Positions 47,957 to 59,620 are shown, counted from the first letter of the stretch. The stretch: 64,000 nucleotides of DNA from Phycomyces blakesleeanus NRRL 1555(-) (GCF_001638985.1 NW_017265142.1:124001-188000); one strand, 5' to 3'. Translations and numbers: made by a program. Notes: generated from the sequence alone by a model not told the origin.

Positions 47957-48651
47957 GATGAAAGTCAAAAAAAAAATATAAGAGTAGTACGCACAGACGA
48001 AACAGGCCTTTTTTTTTGTATGATCTTTAAAGTCGAATTTCAGAGTCACATTGCGCAATCAAAGAGCATAATTGTATTTTGATGGGTTTACCTTATCTGA
48101 GTCAAAGTAACTGGTACAGAGATGATAAATTAATTGTAAAAAAAAGTTGGTAGAAAATGTAGCCAAACAATAATAGATTATAACAAATATCTTATATAAA
48201 GAAAAGTGCAAAGTATACCATCTTATGAATTGATTGTTAACTAGCATGAAGGAGTTGGGTTAACGAGGTTAATAATCAAATAAAAGTATAATGGACAGAA
48301 TGTCTTCTTTTATCAATACTGATAAGAAATTAACTGATAAATAAGTAAATAAAGACCTTGTTGTATACTTCCTTTGACTAACTTTTCACAGTTTCTGTGA
48401 AGGTAATCATCAGAATAATTTAATTTAGCATTAAAGTCAAATATTCATTTTCACTGTGTTTTGGAGTTATATTTAACAACTCTTGGACAACTTCTATATC
48501 TTGGTATACATTGATTACAGTATAGTATCACAATCAATGACACCTGTATAAAATAAATAATTTAATAAAACCTTGATTTTTTTGTACGTATATAAAGAAA
48601 ATTCCTATAGATATCTGAGGCGATCAAGTAAAGAGTAAATTACGACTCTCT
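47957..48651. other. Intergenic
   Basis: Upstream region of the lactone oxidase and 3' region of the chloride channel gene. AT-rich, with no gene seen. Confidence 0.55.
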
Positions 48652-51600
48652 TTACCGACCATGCAGCTCATGTATCTCCTCTTCAGGTTGCGAGTTCAAC
48701 TGGGTATAAGTCCCTGTCCTTCCTGATCGTCGTGATATCCAAGCCATCAAACTTCTCATACAATCACTCTGTTCCATATCGTCTATTGCCTCATCAGTTG
48801 TATTTGATGTCTCTATACGTGCCATGTAGCGTAATACATCCTTGATTGTGACCAAACCAACCAATTTTCCACCTTGTTCAAGCAGAACCACACGAGGACT
48901 AAATATAAATAATATATATATATATATCAATACACAATTGACAATATATAATGGTATTTTTTTACCCTAATTGCTTAAACATATCCATAACCGTTTCAAG
49001 ATAAAGCTTTGGGTGGACTGTGATAGGTGTCTAGCGATATTAAAGAAAAAGTCAGAGTGAATAAAGCTTAGAACAAAGAGCCCAATTTTTTCTTACTTGG
49101 TCAACATAAGGCCCAAAGTCCAAGAAATCAGAAGACCCGGGTATTACATGGTCCACATCTGATGTACTTGTCAAAACTTCTGGATCTTCATTTGTATCTG
49201 GGCTAAATCGAACACCTGTAGTGTCATGAGCTTTATAAACAGACCGAGCCTTGTCTGATTTAGAGTTAGAAAACTGTGATAAATGAACCGGTGGACAGGC
49301 TTACCAAGAAGATAACGAAGCTCTGAACGACCGATATAACCAATGAATGCCATGCTCTTATTGTCTTGAACAACAGGGAAGCCTTGGAAGTTTGTGTTCC
49401 GCAGAATTTCATCTATTTTTTTTTGTAAGAAACATTGCTTTTTCTGCTACCAAAACTTACCGATCTCTTTGAATTTCATTCCAGTAGCCGTCATTACGGT
49501 CATTTCGGATTGCATTACATGAGAAACTAGATAGAAAATCATATTAGTGTGGTCTTTAATTTATTTTGAGTAATCGTACCTGGAACACCAAAGACATGAT
49601 CTTCTTTGTCAAGGAACGGGTAACCATTGAGTCTAATATAACGATCAGCGATACCATCAGCTCCAAACCAATCTCCAACAGCGCGTGTAATCATCAATGC
49701 AATCTAGAATTTATGTTTAGAAAGTTCTTTATCAATCAAGCGGCATGTATCAGCACGTACCATAGTAGGAAGAATATAAGTAATCTGTCCTGTCAGCTCA
49801 AACATAATGACAACCACAGATACTATAAAAAATATTAGTTTAACGTAAAAATTATTTAAATCAATGAATTACCAGTGATACGCATTACTCCACTATTAAG
49901 AACATACAATATAAGCATAATTTTATTTCCACAGACACACAAGGAGTTTTTACTTACCAGAGAGCAGCTGCTGCACCCAAAAAGGCATAAGTACCGGGAG
50001 TAATACACTACATAAAAGCCGGATTGTCAGATAGATTAATTCTTAAATAATATGTACTTACCGGCATATCTGGATTACAAGAAGCAAACAAAAAGAAGTC
50101 TGGGTTGGAGCTAAAGAATAGGGTTAAGCTTTTGCAAATAGTAATAATAATAAAGATACCTACACTTGCCATGCCTTTACCAACAATCCAATCATACGTC
50201 CGAAAGTAGCTCCAATAGCCATAGAGGGGACAAAAATACCGCACGGAACCTATAAATAAGATTAGTGTTATGTTTCACTAGCTTTATCTATTGTTACTCA
50301 CTCTACAACCATAAGTCACAATTGTTCCAATAGTGCGCAAGACTGTAGCTACTAACAAAAGTACCACAAGGCGTCCCACCCCATTTGTTCTAGAGTTTAT
50401 ATTAGTCAACTTGTTGATTTCTCCCGAAATAGCAGTAGCTCAAGACTTACTCGCACAGTCCGTAATAGTTTTCACCTTGGGCACCTTCACATTCCCTGAA
50501 TAAAATACCCATAATCTCTGTCATGTCGATACGCATAAACACATTTGGATAGGCTATCAAAGCCGTAAAAAAGGCCAGAGCTGCAGCTTCAGATACACCA
50601 TAGTTTTTTAGGTATCGTTTTCTTAATTGAGCCACAATAAGGTTGAATTTGATAACAAGTGCACCATAAAGACCCTATTGAGATTGGTAGAAGGGAGGTC
50701 AAAAGAATAAACTTTAGTGATTACATAGATATCTCTGACTTACTCCAAATATACCAATCACCACGACAAAAAGGTATTCAAAGAAATGCCATTCTCTGTC
50801 ATAGCTCACTTGGAACATGACTAGTTTTCCTGTGCGGAAAGGATTCATAGCCTGAAGAACCATAGTTGCAATCATGGCACAGAAAAAACTTTTCCACATT
50901 GTTCGATTAGGGAATGTTGAGCTCATTTCTTCCAGAGCAAACAAAACACCACCAATAGGCGAACCAAATGCCACTGCGACACCAGCAGCACTTGAGGCTG
51001 TTAATATTTCACGCATCTCGGCTACAGATCACACGCAGATTACTTATAAGTCTTTTGCAGATTCTGCTGCTGTTGATTCGTCTCTTTACCTTTACTTGTC
51101 CTGAATTTCTGGAAACAGCGGGATATAACATTTCCAACACAACAGGCCATGTGAACAGAAGGACCCTCTTTACCGATTGATAAATTAGAAGCTACTGCCA
51201 TGGTCTAAATCATGTTTACAAGCAATATTAAGTTGGCTGTTTTATTTATATGTTACCATTTACTTCATACCTACCAAACCAACACTTTTCATCATCAGTG
51301 TCCAACTTCCCAAGAATCCACGCATGACAAAACCAGCTATTTTTTTTTTAAAAAAAAAAGAACGTCTTGAGTTCACATGTTTGCTTACACCATACAGCTC
51401 TTGTACTTACCAAGAATACACTTAATTTCAGATATACCCGATCCAGCCGCATATGGTGCAAACACCTTTACTAGATAAGCGCATGTTGTCGCAAACAACG
51501 TCTTTTGGATATCTTGTTTGTCAATGTTTCTAATCCTCGGAATGCTACACTTACTGCCCAAAAAACATAAAAAATCCACTTGACTACAAAAACATCTGGA

Positions 51601-52265
51601 CCCATATGTAGTGCCTGACTCCAATGGATCCAATTCTCACAACTTCCATCTATGGCACATTTTTATTTTGTCAGTTTTACTTTAGAACCTTTATTTTTTG
51701 GTATAGTACTTGTCTTCAAAATAAATTCAGGCACCCAGATTACACTAACGTATGTACATGTACGTATGCTTACCCCTCGCTTCGATTTCCCAGCAACAGA
51801 ACTTTTGGTTTAACCACCAAGCTTCTGAGCAATAGCCAAGCTTGATATCAGACAGCCAGTCGGTTACAATGGCAATCAATGCCGAATTAAGACCAATTGC
51901 AGCCCCTAATGAAATTAAGAAGAAAAATTAGAATGAACAATAGTCCATTGAAGTTTGGTTGCTGGTACATGCCAACTAAAGTCACTACAATCCAGGTCTG
52001 AGTGGTTTCATAGGTAAGTTTACGCCAAGCCCTCCATGAGGTATCATTTCTGTTCTGTGTTTGGATAGATGACTGGCGATAACGTTCAATGATGGCATCC
52101 TTGACCCAGTCTGAATTTAATTTAACTTATTGTTATTAAGCAATAATTGTCTCTTTTTTCTTCTTATTGTGTGCTTGACTTGCCAATGGTGCTAAAGTCT
52201 TCATAGCGCCTGATCTGGGCCAGCTCTTCTTCTAATTGTGCTGTCGAAGTACGCGCCTGTGTCAT
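48652..52265 (-). CDS. GEF1: CLC voltage-gated chloride channel/exchanger (Gef1-like)
   Basis: CLC-family anion transporter of endosome/Golgi membranes. I place 21 exons from 52184-52265 to 48652-48898, with boundaries restoring motifs throughout; the total is 779 residues. Signature motifs are GSGISE (first anion-binding motif), GKEGPSVH (gating Glu213), SSAAGVAVAFGSPIGGVLFALEE, and GIFVPSMAIGATFGR spanning an exon. Then comes VVVIMFELTGQITYILP. Two C-terminal CBS domains follow: one around HVMQSEMTVMTATGMKFKEI and FPVVQDNKSMAFIGYIGRSEL, the other around TPITVHPKLYLETVMDMFKQL and GGKLVGLVTIKDVLRYM. The first two introns (52111-52183 and 51906-51972) need GC donors. Exon 14 (49873-49892) is only 20 nt. 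The N-terminal STIDWVKDAIIERYR matches fungal relatives. Confidence 0.93.
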
Positions 52266-52546
52266 GGCGAATAGGGAGGAGAGAGGACGGAAGTAAATCC
52301 TTGTGCAGCGATTGGCTGATATGCTCTATTTTCGGTCTGTTGGAATCGAACATTGAGTTCTTTTTGGGATGGCTTGTTTTTTTTCCTTGATTTAATCTTT
52401 AATTATTATTTACTTGGTTTATTTATATTTATTGGAATGCATTACCAAAAAAAGAAAGAAATAAAGAAATAAAGGAAAGGAGAAAGGAAGGATGAAGGGT
52501 TAAAATGCAGGGTGAAAGTTTTATTTACAATGACAGTGAGTTCGAC

Positions 52547-53489
52547 TTAAGGTCGGTAGGGTGGTGGAGAAGAAGATGAAGACCCAAGGGTGGGAACCGA
52601 AGTATGCTGAAGTAACCTAAGTTGATCCTGGATACTCTGTGATGTTTCCGAAGGCTCTTTACTTTGTTGTGGCTCGTGGCAAAAGTCTGTGGCAAATTTG
52701 TCAAAGCGGGTCATGACAGGAGTAGGCATAGGTGCATTTTCTGAATCGTTTTGTTCAGTTTGTCGCTTGCGGTTGCGTTTGCGACGGTATATTACAAAAA
52801 CCACAGCAGCAGAAATGACTGCCCCCAAGAAACCGAATACAGCTGCTAGAACATGCACAACAATCGATGCTGGTTTGTGGTTTTCTGTATATGCTTCTTT
52901 AAACTGGCCTAGCACTACTTGGCATATCTGATTTTCACACAGTCCAGAGTCGCATTCATTTGATAGCGTACACGTAGAATGGGACTTTAGGCGGTGCTGA
53001 CAAGAAGACTGATCGTCGATGGTTGCACAATAAAGGTTGGGGCCGCATGTGCTGAGTGAATTGATGCCGATCGGTGGCCAAAGAATAAGTGTGGTATTTT
53101 TGTTTGTTGATGGGGTTTGGAGATTTGGTATTGGTGCTTTCTGACACACTTCACCAGCCACATTGGAGAGAGTTCCTTCGTAGGTAGGACTGTCTTTGGG
53201 ACCCTTTAATATCCATCTGTGTACAATAGTTAGTACCAGTAAAGACTAGCATTGGTGTGTCGCTGAGTCCGACTACGCATGTACTGTATTAGTTACTATC
53301 GCAGGCAACTTACTGGTTCGCCTGAGAAGGCTGGCAACGAGCATAATGGGGTGTGATCGTGCAAACATCGGCTGGGTTTGAGCAAGGCCAGCTACACTCA
53401 ATTTCAACTGTTGAAGGAGTTTTGGCTCGAATACTTTGAGCACAAAGAAGCAACGAAAACGAGAGCCATACGATATGAAAATATCTCAT
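52547..53489 (-). CDS. Secretory single-pass membrane protein with C-terminal PY motif
   Basis: Two exons, 53314-53489 and 52547-53216, give 281 residues. Residues 1-22 form a signal peptide (MRYFHIVWLSFSLLLCAQSIRA). The ectodomain of about 150 residues contains a dozen cysteines, including CSWPCSNPADVC, CGPNLYC and CDSGLCENQICQ, so it is probably disulphide-rich. A transmembrane helix (VHVLAAVFGFLGAVISAAVVF) is followed by YRRKRNRKR. The cytosolic tail ends in SSSSSPPPYRP. PPPY is a PY motif that can recruit WW-domain proteins such as Rsp5/Nedd4 ubiquitin ligases, so the tail may act as a trafficking adaptor. I do not recognise the family. The architecture is common in Mucoromycota cell-surface proteins. 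Confidence 0.8.
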
Positions 53490-54128
53490 GGCCTATAAAG
53501 TAAAAAGAAGGAGAAAAGAAAGAATGGTGGCCAGAATTGATTTTTTAAAAAGGGGCGGGACCCTAATAAGTGGTGTGGAAGGTAAAGAAGGTCAGGAAGG
53601 GTGATTGAGCCAAGGATGTCGGAAATAGCAGGAGACACGCGAATGACAAGACAATAGAACTACAGTAATTAACTCATTTTGAGTTTGTCCCATCCCAACC
53701 CAGGTTTTGTTTTACCCAAGCATCCCGCTTTAGTATGGGCAAAAATGAGTTAGTATCACCATTCTCTTTGAACGAGGCACCCAAAATATATACACCACTT
53801 AAAGAAGCTCTACCCAAGTCGGTCATTCGGCATGAACCGACCGGCTACCTAACCAGAAGGCCCTTGAAGCCAATAAGAACAACTCTGCATTCTTTCGGAC
53901 CTTTGGGTGTCTGTGCTTAATTCTGATCAACGCCTCTCCTCTCTGGCTGACCCTCAAAAAATTAGGCTTTAAAGCATGATGTCAATGTACTTTCAATACA
54001 GTTCAGCACAAGTAGATCTTTGCGAACCAACTTTATAATTTAAATATTTAAATACATATATAAATGCATTATATGCAGAGTAACAATTTCTGGCTTATGG
54101 GTTTGTTGCACTTTTTCTTTTGTTTTAT
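53490..54128. other. Intergenic
   Basis: Upstream region of the membrane-protein gene and 3' space of Sen34. The open frame at 53735-53920 (+) has no recognisable features and is not called. Confidence 0.5.
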
Positions 54129-54781
54129 TTAAAACCCCGCCCATGACAATGTAAATACCTCCTCTCGTTTCTCGGTAACTGAAGCTAGCACAAAAGTCTT
54201 TTTGACATTTGTAGCTAAACGGCCCTTACCAATAAGGTCTATTGCCTTTATTTCATCATCCCTTTCTACAGCTTCAACTATACAATGGCTGTGAAAACGC
54301 ATAGGATCACCCGGATAGGTCAGAAAGTCTCCACCAAATTTTGTTCCTCTTGTAATATAAAAGCCAAGATTCCACAAATAAGCGTAAACCGAACATTTGA
54401 TACGATCTTTAGCTGTCCTGGGATACTCCCATGATTCAATAACTATAATATCTAAACCGCGTGCGTATGTGTTATTTATTTATTTATTATTTTTTGTTAG
54501 ATAGATTGCTACAACCTTACTTTTAGACAGAGCCAAAGTGACTTCTTCTGGCATCAACAGAAGAGGGAGACCGTGAAAGGTGTTTTGCAAGGGAAGTCGG
54601 GGTAATGTACCAACTAATGCCCCGACCATACGATGATCGCATCTCAGTCGTTCGACATCTACAAAACGATGTAAGTTTAATACATATTTTATTATCTTAT
54701 TCTTCTTCTTATAAAATGCATGCCTTTGACATCAAACACAAGGGATTTTAATCCACACAAGTGAACAACAATAGGCTCCAT
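54129..54781 (-). CDS. SEN34: tRNA-splicing endonuclease subunit Sen34, minimal form
   Basis: Catalytic subunit that cuts the 3' splice site of tRNA introns. Three exons (54724-54781, 54521-54658, 54129-54451) give 172 residues. The N-terminal fold has DHRMVGALVGTLPRLPLQNTF followed by GLPLLLMPEEVTLAL. The catalytic domain has LWNLGFYITRGTKFGGDFLTYPGDPMRFHSH in order (the catalytic Tyr and His lie here), then LATNVKKTFVLAS with the catalytic Lys. The protein is much shorter than yeast (275) or human (310): the linker between the two domains is nearly absent, giving a size close to archaeal endonucleases. The first intron (54659-54723) needs a GC donor (AAAG followed by GCATGC). Confidence 0.85.
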
Positions 54782-55559
54782 TACCAGGATGGGCACAATA
54801 GACAACGCTTCCTGAGAAGTCACGTATTAATCAACAGTCCCTAATTATGTATCTCTTAATTTTCTTCCCAGACGAGTTTGAATTCTCAAAATCTATGGGT
54901 TGAAGTTAAAACTTTTACTGTAGTCCGTGTCCCCCCACACATAATCTTGTTTTTACCTTGTTTTTGTATAGCGTACTGGTGATAGATCAATTCTGTGGGA
55001 ACTTACGATTGAATATCATTATTGATACTTTATCCTACAACTTTTCAAAGCCCAAACTCGGTCCGGAATAAACCAAGGAAGTCCATGACTATATTCTACG
55101 CTTACTGATGATAGTGACTTTACCAGCCCAATCGATCTATATTTGATCGATGCTCACAAAATATGTGCACAGAATACGGACCATTGTTTTCCCGTTTTCT
55201 GCAATCCTCAAAGTATGTCAGGGCAGATTTCTCGTCTTCGCCGTTTCCAGCGCGCTTATCTTGCTCAGTGACTATCGATTGTTTTTGTCTTCTTATCCTT
55301 GATCACCTACCTCTAAAAAAAACGTATTGGCTTAAAAAGAAAGTTTAGTTATTAATTATCTATCCGTTCCTGAAGGTGTGGGACTATTGATTACAGAAGA
55401 ATTGCGTATAATTGCGCAATAGAAAGAGTTGAATAGTCTCAACTCCTTCGATAATACGCATCCATAAAAGGAAATTGAACGACGCCATTATCTATTTAAC
55501 CTCATTCAATACGCTTTTTAGCTTCTACTTGTTCATTTTCTTCTGAAAGTATATTTACG
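54782..55559. other. Divergent intergenic region
   Basis: Between Sen34 (leftward) and the GT8 gene (rightward). No gene is seen. A short open frame at 55163-55348 is unsupported. Confidence 0.5.
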
Positions 55560-56543
55560 ATGGTTGCAAAGACAGAGTTTAAAGCTGCGTGGGCTATAGT
55601 CCTAACCAGTACCAATAACTATGTAAAAGGAGTTATTGCCTTGGCAGAAGCGTTGCGTCATGTCCATAGCAAATATCCACTTTTGGTGCTTCACACGGAT
55701 GCAGTATCTGACAATGCTCTAAAGTTACTCGAGCTAGCAAATTGCACTCTCAGGCGTATCGACCCGATCAAACCAAAGGCAAAGATAGATTACTTTGCTG
55801 AAAGGTTCATTGATACTTGGACTAAGCTTGGAGCATGGGGTCAAACAGACTATGATCGTCTTGTTCTATTGGATGCAGACATGCTTCCATTTCAAAATAT
55901 GGATGAGCTTATGACAATGAAGCTTAGAAGCAAGTATTGGGTAGCTGCCTGCCATGCATGTACCTGTAATCCACAAAAGATTAAGGCATACCCGTCTGAT
56001 TGGTAAGTTACTCTTTCTTTCTTTTTGATATATATATAAGAGAGAGAGAGAGAAAATTGAATATTCAAGAGTGTAGTATGTTAATCTCGAATATATAGGG
56101 TTCCGGCAAATTGTGCTTACACACATATCCAAGGAGATTTTCCGATCAAGCCCACTCGCCACTACTTTAACAGTGGACTTATTGTGCTCACACCATCTCA
56201 AAACTTGTTTACCGACATGTTAGCTCGTCTTCATGCTACTCCCGATCTTAGCATTTATCCATTTCCCGACCAAGATTTCCTCAATGAAGTTTTTTCTGGC
56301 TGCTGGGTCACTCTTCCCTATATATATAATGCCCTCAAGACTCTTCCTCAGGCCCATCCTTCTCTATGGCACACCTCTGACCTTAAAAATGTGCACTATA
56401 TCCTCTCAAAGCCCTGGGATACAGATGACAGTTCAATGAAAGAGGATGATAAGATATACTACTCGCTCTATAAAGTCTGGTGGAGCGCATATGAGCGTGC
56501 CATAGAACGCCTTCCATTAAATAAGGCACTGGTTGCCTTTTAG
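55560..56543 (+). CDS. GT8 family glycosyltransferase (glycogenin/galactinol-synthase-like)
   Basis: Retaining glycosyltransferase of family 8. Two exons, 55560-56002 and 56099-56543, give 295 residues. Visible features are an N-terminal Rossmann-like strand WAIVLTSTNNYVKGVIALAEAL, LVLHTDAVSDNAL and the metal- and nucleotide-sugar-binding DxD in LVLLDADMLP (Asp105-Asp107). These are followed by HYFNSGLIVLTPS, PFPDQDFLNEVF and KNVHYILSKPW. There is no signal peptide and no long C-terminal domain, so it is a cytosolic single-domain form. The acceptor cannot be told from sequence. It could self-glucosylate as a glycogenin or act on a small polyol. Confidence 0.87.
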
Positions 56544-56661
56544 ACACTCTTATTCTTATATTTTCCCTTATATTACCCATCTGTTTTTTTTTCTAATTTA
56601 AATACCACTATAAACTAACATATTTGCTACTATTCTCACTTGTCGTCATCATGTCGTGACT

Positions 56662-58348
56662 ATGCCACCATACATATACAAACATCATCGGCTAGTTTTC
56701 CTTGTCTTTATTTTATTTTTTTGTTTCTTGTCAATATATCTAATAATGGTTCATCTATCTAAAGTTCGTCAACTCATACCTCCCCTTTCGGGAGAATTAC
56801 ACAAGGGGCAAGCAGGTAAAAAAAGAAAAGACAAAATAAAGCTAAGAATGACATTCCGAACTCATCAACAATGAATGCCAAGGTCGTATTGGAATCGTGG
56901 GGGGTTCTGAAGAGTAAGTCGTAATGCCCGACTGAGTAAATACTAACAGTCTGTAGTTATACTGGGGCACCTTATTTCAGTGGAATCTCTGCCATGAAGC
57001 TGGTGTGTCATTATAACTAGTTTCGCACAATTCATGTTCTGTACTTACATGTATTTGACAGGGTGCTGACTTGTGCCACATATTCTGTGAGCCTGGAGCA
57101 GGCACAGCAATTAAGGTAAGGAAATATGAAATATAATAATAATAATAATAACCTAAATGTGATGTCAGTCTGATTTCTGTATTATTCACTGACATGCATT
57201 TTTATTAGGCTTATTCTCCAGGCAAGATTTTTATGCCTAGTATACTAGTTTGATATTAATACATTTTAATAAATTTTAGACCTTATTGTGCATCCTTATA
57301 TGCGTACTGAAGAGTGAGTACCGTTTTTTCTTATTATTTTTTTCTTATTTTTGCTTGATTTATACTAGCGTGGTTAAAAATATATTTTTTGGTAGTAAGA
57401 AAGACATACCTGGATCCAGTGTCAAGGAAATTACAGACCGCGTATCATCTGTTTTTTCTCGACTGCACGTTCTTGTAGTCGGCCCAGGGTTGTCTCGAGA
57501 CAGTCTAATGCTGGCATCTACTAGAGAAATTATTGGAAAAGCGCGTGAAGAGAACATGGCTATAGTGATTGATGCAGTAAGTCCGTAGCTTATTTTAATA
57601 ATAATAGAGCGTATACTGATAATGGACTCTAGGATGGTCTCTTTCTGATTCAACAGCACCCTAGTATAATACAAGATTATACCAAAGCTGTTTTGACACC
57701 TAATGTAGTTGAATTCAAACGTTTGTGTGAGGCAATGGTAGGTTTTCATAAATGTGAAACCTTTGTGTGAGGTTGATTACTGATATTACATAACCATTTA
57801 GAAAGTACCATACACTGAAGATAATAAAGGCACTATGGCCAAGAAGCTAAGTACAGCCTTGGGTGGAGTTACAGTAATACAAAAAGGCTCTGTAGATGTT
57901 GTCTCTAATGGAAAGCAAGGCAAGAAAAATATATATACAAAAGATAAAAGACTTGGAGATGCTGATAAATCATTTTTTCTAGTATTTACATGTGATAAAG
58001 AAGGTGGACTGAAGCGTATGGGTGGTCAGGGTGATATTCTATCAGGTGTGCTTGGAACAATGCTTGCTTGGGGGAAATCTTATGAAGAGGGCGTTTGGAA
58101 GTAAGAAAATAAGACGCAAAAAAATAGTACATTTTACTAATTTATATGAACCCAGGCATTCGAATGAAATCAAATCTCAAGATATACCTATGCTTGCAGC
58201 ATGGGGTGCATGTGCAATAGTGAGAGAGAGCGGAAGAAGGGCATTTGAGAAGCATGGCCGTGCTGTCCTAACTTCGGATATGGTAAACGAGATTGGATCG
58301 AGCTATAATAGTTTTATGAAAGGTAAGAGTAATGGAATACTAGCATAA
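56662..58348 (+). CDS. NAXD: ATP-dependent NAD(P)H-hydrate dehydratase
   Basis: Repair enzyme that restores NAD(P)H from its hydrate (YjeF C-terminal/CARKD family, ribokinase fold). Eleven exons (56662-56815, 56883-56913, 56957-57002, 57062-57115, 57209-57221, 57280-57313, 57369-57576, 57633-57737, 57802-57919, 57983-58100, 58156-58348) give 357 residues. Motifs are [65 protein letters not shown] and [15 protein letters not shown] (catalytic Asp272). Exon 5 is only 13 nt, and both the intron after it and intron 9 need GC donors. Intron 9 (57920-57982, 63 nt, no stop) could also be retained. The N-terminus has a hydrophobic segment ([18 protein letters not shown]), so the protein may enter an organelle or the ER. 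A shorter form from Met29 (MVHLSKVRQ) is possible. Confidence 0.9.
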
Positions 58349-58614
58349 GAAAAGACGACTGTGTATTAATGAGTTGATGTATATAGACTAAAACGACACA
58401 AAAAAAACAATAATAAGTATATAATAAAATATAATATTTCACCTACAAAATCCAGTGGGCAAAAATTTACAATTTTTTTTTAAAAAAAAAACCTTGCGGA
58501 AAATGAAGTGATACATAAAGATAAATTACCAGAGTCATTGGATTATAAAAGGAATACAAATAACTACTAATACCAATATGCAAGATCTCTTTCTTCTTTC
58601 TACAACTTTTTATT

Positions 58615-58869
58615 ATGGAAGCAAGGGAAAAGAGAATAATTGAGAATGCAAGAGACATAATAGCTTATCGTATTGAGCTTCAGTTGGATGAGATTGAGAC
58701 GATAATGCGCTCTTTTGAACAAAATATCGAGTCTCCACAAAAGAAGCGAATAGTTAGTACTCGGTTGTGTATGCCCAGTCAACCTGTCGATAGAGAGAGG
58801 CTAGAACAGGCAGTTAAAGAACAAACACATGCACTGCTTTCTATTTGTGCAGCACGCAAGTACTATTGA
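58615..58869 (+). CDS. Small helical protein of unknown function
   Basis: Single-exon ORF of 84 residues starting MEAREKRIIENARDIIAYR. It is strongly helical and charged, with heptad-like spacing of hydrophobic residues in residues 8-35 (IIENARDIIAYRIELQLDEI) and again in 60-80, which suggests a coiled-coil subunit. I do not recognise a family. It lies 270 bp downstream of the hydrate dehydratase gene on the same strand. The amino-acid composition is unlike the random AT-rich frames nearby, which favours a real gene. Confidence 0.55.
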   Translation: MEAREKRIIENARDIIAYRIELQLDEIETIMRSFEQNIESPQKKRIVSTRLCMPSQPVDRERLEQAVKEQTHALLSICAARKYY

Positions 58870-59123
58870 AGATATTTTATAAAATAAGAAAGCTAATAAA
58901 ATACCAATCTTGCCTTTTCCTTGGGGTCTGGGATATATTCTTTGATAGTTAGGCTTTGGTTTAAATATGTAGCAATTAATGAAAGGTAATTGGCTGTTTT
59001 TTTATAAAGAATCTCTGTAACGTTTGGTACTATAGTTCAAGTTCAAAACGCGAAAAAGAGAGTATACCTCTTTTATGTAAAGGCAAGTGTTTGTATATGT
59101 ATAATATCTGAGGCTCCACACTT

Positions 59124-59620
59124 ATGTTTAAGAATAAAGTTAATCTCGCGGCTACTTCAAAAGCAGAGGATCAAGCTATGAAAGCGTTGGATGGGGTTGT
59201 CAACTTTCATCTCAAATGTGGAGCTTTATATAAGTAATAAACACACACACACACACACACATAAAGGATATGACATATAGTTTAATAAGTAACCTATTTA
59301 TTATTTTCAGAGCATACGAAGATGATTCAAGATCTCCAGAAACTATATCACAAGCTTATCAAAAGTAACAATTAAAATGATAAACACTTTATATATTGAT
59401 TGCATGATGCATTTTTGTGACTAGATCCCAAAGCTCAATTGAAATAGTCTTTGCCATCAAATTCCTTCATTCTCTGGAAGAGATTGGAAGTGCATGTAAT
59501 GTAATAGCTCACACAAAGTTAACTTACCAAACATTCTTATTCTTTTGTAGATTTATTGTTTTGGAATGTGTCTCAACAACTGTACAAAGCTTGCCATGGA
59601 AAGATAATATAGTACTCTGA
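59124..59620 (+). CDS. Small helical protein of unknown function, 3' structure uncertain
   Basis: Three exons are supported by good splice sites and continuous frame: 59124-59233, 59311-59364 and from 59425. The product starts MFKNKVNLAATSKAEDQAMK and continues KAYEDDSRSPETISQAYQK, then SQSSIEIVFAIKFLHSLEEIG. It looks like a three-helix bundle. The frame stays open to a TGA at 59618-59620 (119 residues). However, a probable intron starts at one of two neighbouring GTAAT donors near 59497-59504 and ends at the strong TTTTGTAG acceptor at 59552, which would change the last 20 or so residues. No family is recognised. A CA dinucleotide repeat sits in the first intron. Confidence 0.45.

Noticed and set aside
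53735..53920. Plus-strand 61-codon ORF beginning MGKNELVSPFSL
   Set aside because: It has a reasonable composition, but I see no homology, conserved feature or transcript signal. It is too short to call.
56651..56659. Possible three-codon upstream ORF (ATG TCG TGA) just before the hydrate dehydratase start
   Set aside because: It exists in the sequence, but such minimal ORFs arise often by chance and the transcript start is unknown.
57835..58104. Reading intron 9 of the hydrate dehydratase as coding sequence
   Set aside because: The 63-nt segment is open and in frame, but it inserts 21 Lys/Asp-rich residues between a beta-strand and the conserved CDKEGGLKR loop. The spliced version matches the family, so it is treated as a GC-AG intron, with retention possible.
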